64,000 nucleotides of DNA from Nostoc sp. UHCC 0302. Its GTDB lineage: Bacteria; Cyanobacteriota; Cyanobacteriia; Cyanobacteriales; Nostocaceae. The notes beneath the pieces were generated by a model. That model saw nothing but the letters and a program-made list of their open reading frames with translations, had not been told where the DNA came from and did not search any database. Within the stretch, counting starts at the first letter, position 1. Each line of letters begins with the position of its first letter. The translations under genes were made by a program, and so were the position numbers. Location of the stretch: NCBI RefSeq assembly GCF_038096175.1, contig NZ_CP151099.1, positions 6,302,001 through 6,366,000 of the forward strand, given 5' to 3'. Positions 63,838-64,000 of this stretch are shown piece by piece.

Positions 63838-64000
63838 ATGCAACCAACTAATCCTAATCAATTTACAGATAAAGCCTGGGAAGCGATCGCCCATACACCG
63901 GATCTCGTTAAACAATATGGACAGCAGCAGATAGAAAGTGAACATCTGCTGAAAGCGCTGTTAGAACAAGATGGACTCAGCAGCAGTATTTTAACTAAAG
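63838..64000 (+). CDS. clpB: ClpB disaggregase, N-terminal fragment (runs off window)
   Basis: The first ~54 codons read MQPTNPNQFTDKAWEAIAHT and then PDLVKQYGQQQIESEHLLKALL. This is the typical Clp N-domain start of ClpB, an AAA+ chaperone that rescues aggregated proteins with DnaK. The conserved ESEHLLKALLEQ separates it from ClpC/ClpA. The rest lies to the right of the window. No CIRCE element is seen upstream. Confidence 0.85.
   Translation, partial: MQPTNPNQFTDKAWEAIAHTPDLVKQYGQQQIESEHLLKALLEQDGLSSSILTK

Overview
The window is chromosomal DNA from a filamentous, probably heterocyst-forming cyanobacterium (Nostoc/Anabaena type). Evidence: oxygenic photosynthesis genes (psbD for photosystem II D2, chlG, chlL, chlN, petP, a PucC-family gene), frequent GCGATCGC (HIP1) octamers, many intergenic palindromic and heptameric repeats of the kind seen in Nostocales, and cyanobacterial gene families (DUF5331, SLH/OprB iron porin, DUF3352, GDYxxLxY protein, Trp-rich TIGR02450). 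The genus is an inference.

Layout. 1-1174 is a complete 1171-bp IS630-type insertion sequence that cuts a DUF2887/Rpn-family gene. 1.8-9.4 kb holds pigment and thylakoid genes: PucC-like carrier, inositol-phosphatase-like enzyme, zinc dehydrogenase, chlG, a Get3d-like ATPase and petP. 10.2-13.6 kb is a small ABC polysaccharide-export cluster plus a glycosyltransferase. 13.7-16.2 kb carries comB and a BlaI/M56 regulator-protease pair. 16.8-20.4 kb is a tight three-gene cassette on the minus strand: P-loop ATPase with C-terminal membrane anchor, multi-pass protein with about 25 GVAL/GVAF tetrapeptides, second P-loop ATPase. 20.6-26.5 kb: membrane protein, tRNA-Asn, NYN ribonuclease-like protein, ECF-type ATPase, a stand-alone psbD and, downstream, a strongly folded RNA locus with an intrinsic terminator and a 23-codon frame. 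26.2-32 kb: pterin dehydratase, iron porin, Rrf2 regulator with cysteine synthase, a J-protein and a tandem-domain pterin synthase. 32-40 kb: Uma2 relic, PrsW-like protease overlapping a methyltransferase, mscL, DUF3352 protein, M1 aminopeptidase with HEAT-like repeats. 41.4-52.5 kb is a Wzx/Wzy/Wzc-type exopolysaccharide cluster with five glycosyltransferases. 53-55.1 kb: ABC1/UbiB kinase and a membrane protein. 55,155-56,325 is a second, apparently identical IS copy. 56.3-60.4 kb is the dark-operative protochlorophyllide reductase cluster (chlL, DUF5331 gene, chlN) with a ferritin-like gene. 61-64 kb ends with a Trp-rich protein, a DUF2157/GDYxxLxY pair and the start of clpB.

How it fits together. 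chlL/chlN (with chlB elsewhere) make chlorophyllide in the dark and chlG adds the phytyl tail; PucC-like and psbD products use or carry the pigment. The two polysaccharide loci build and export glycans. The least explained parts are the three-gene ATPase/GVAL-repeat cassette and the structured RNA after psbD; these are the best candidates for undescribed biology. No CRISPR array or rRNA was seen.
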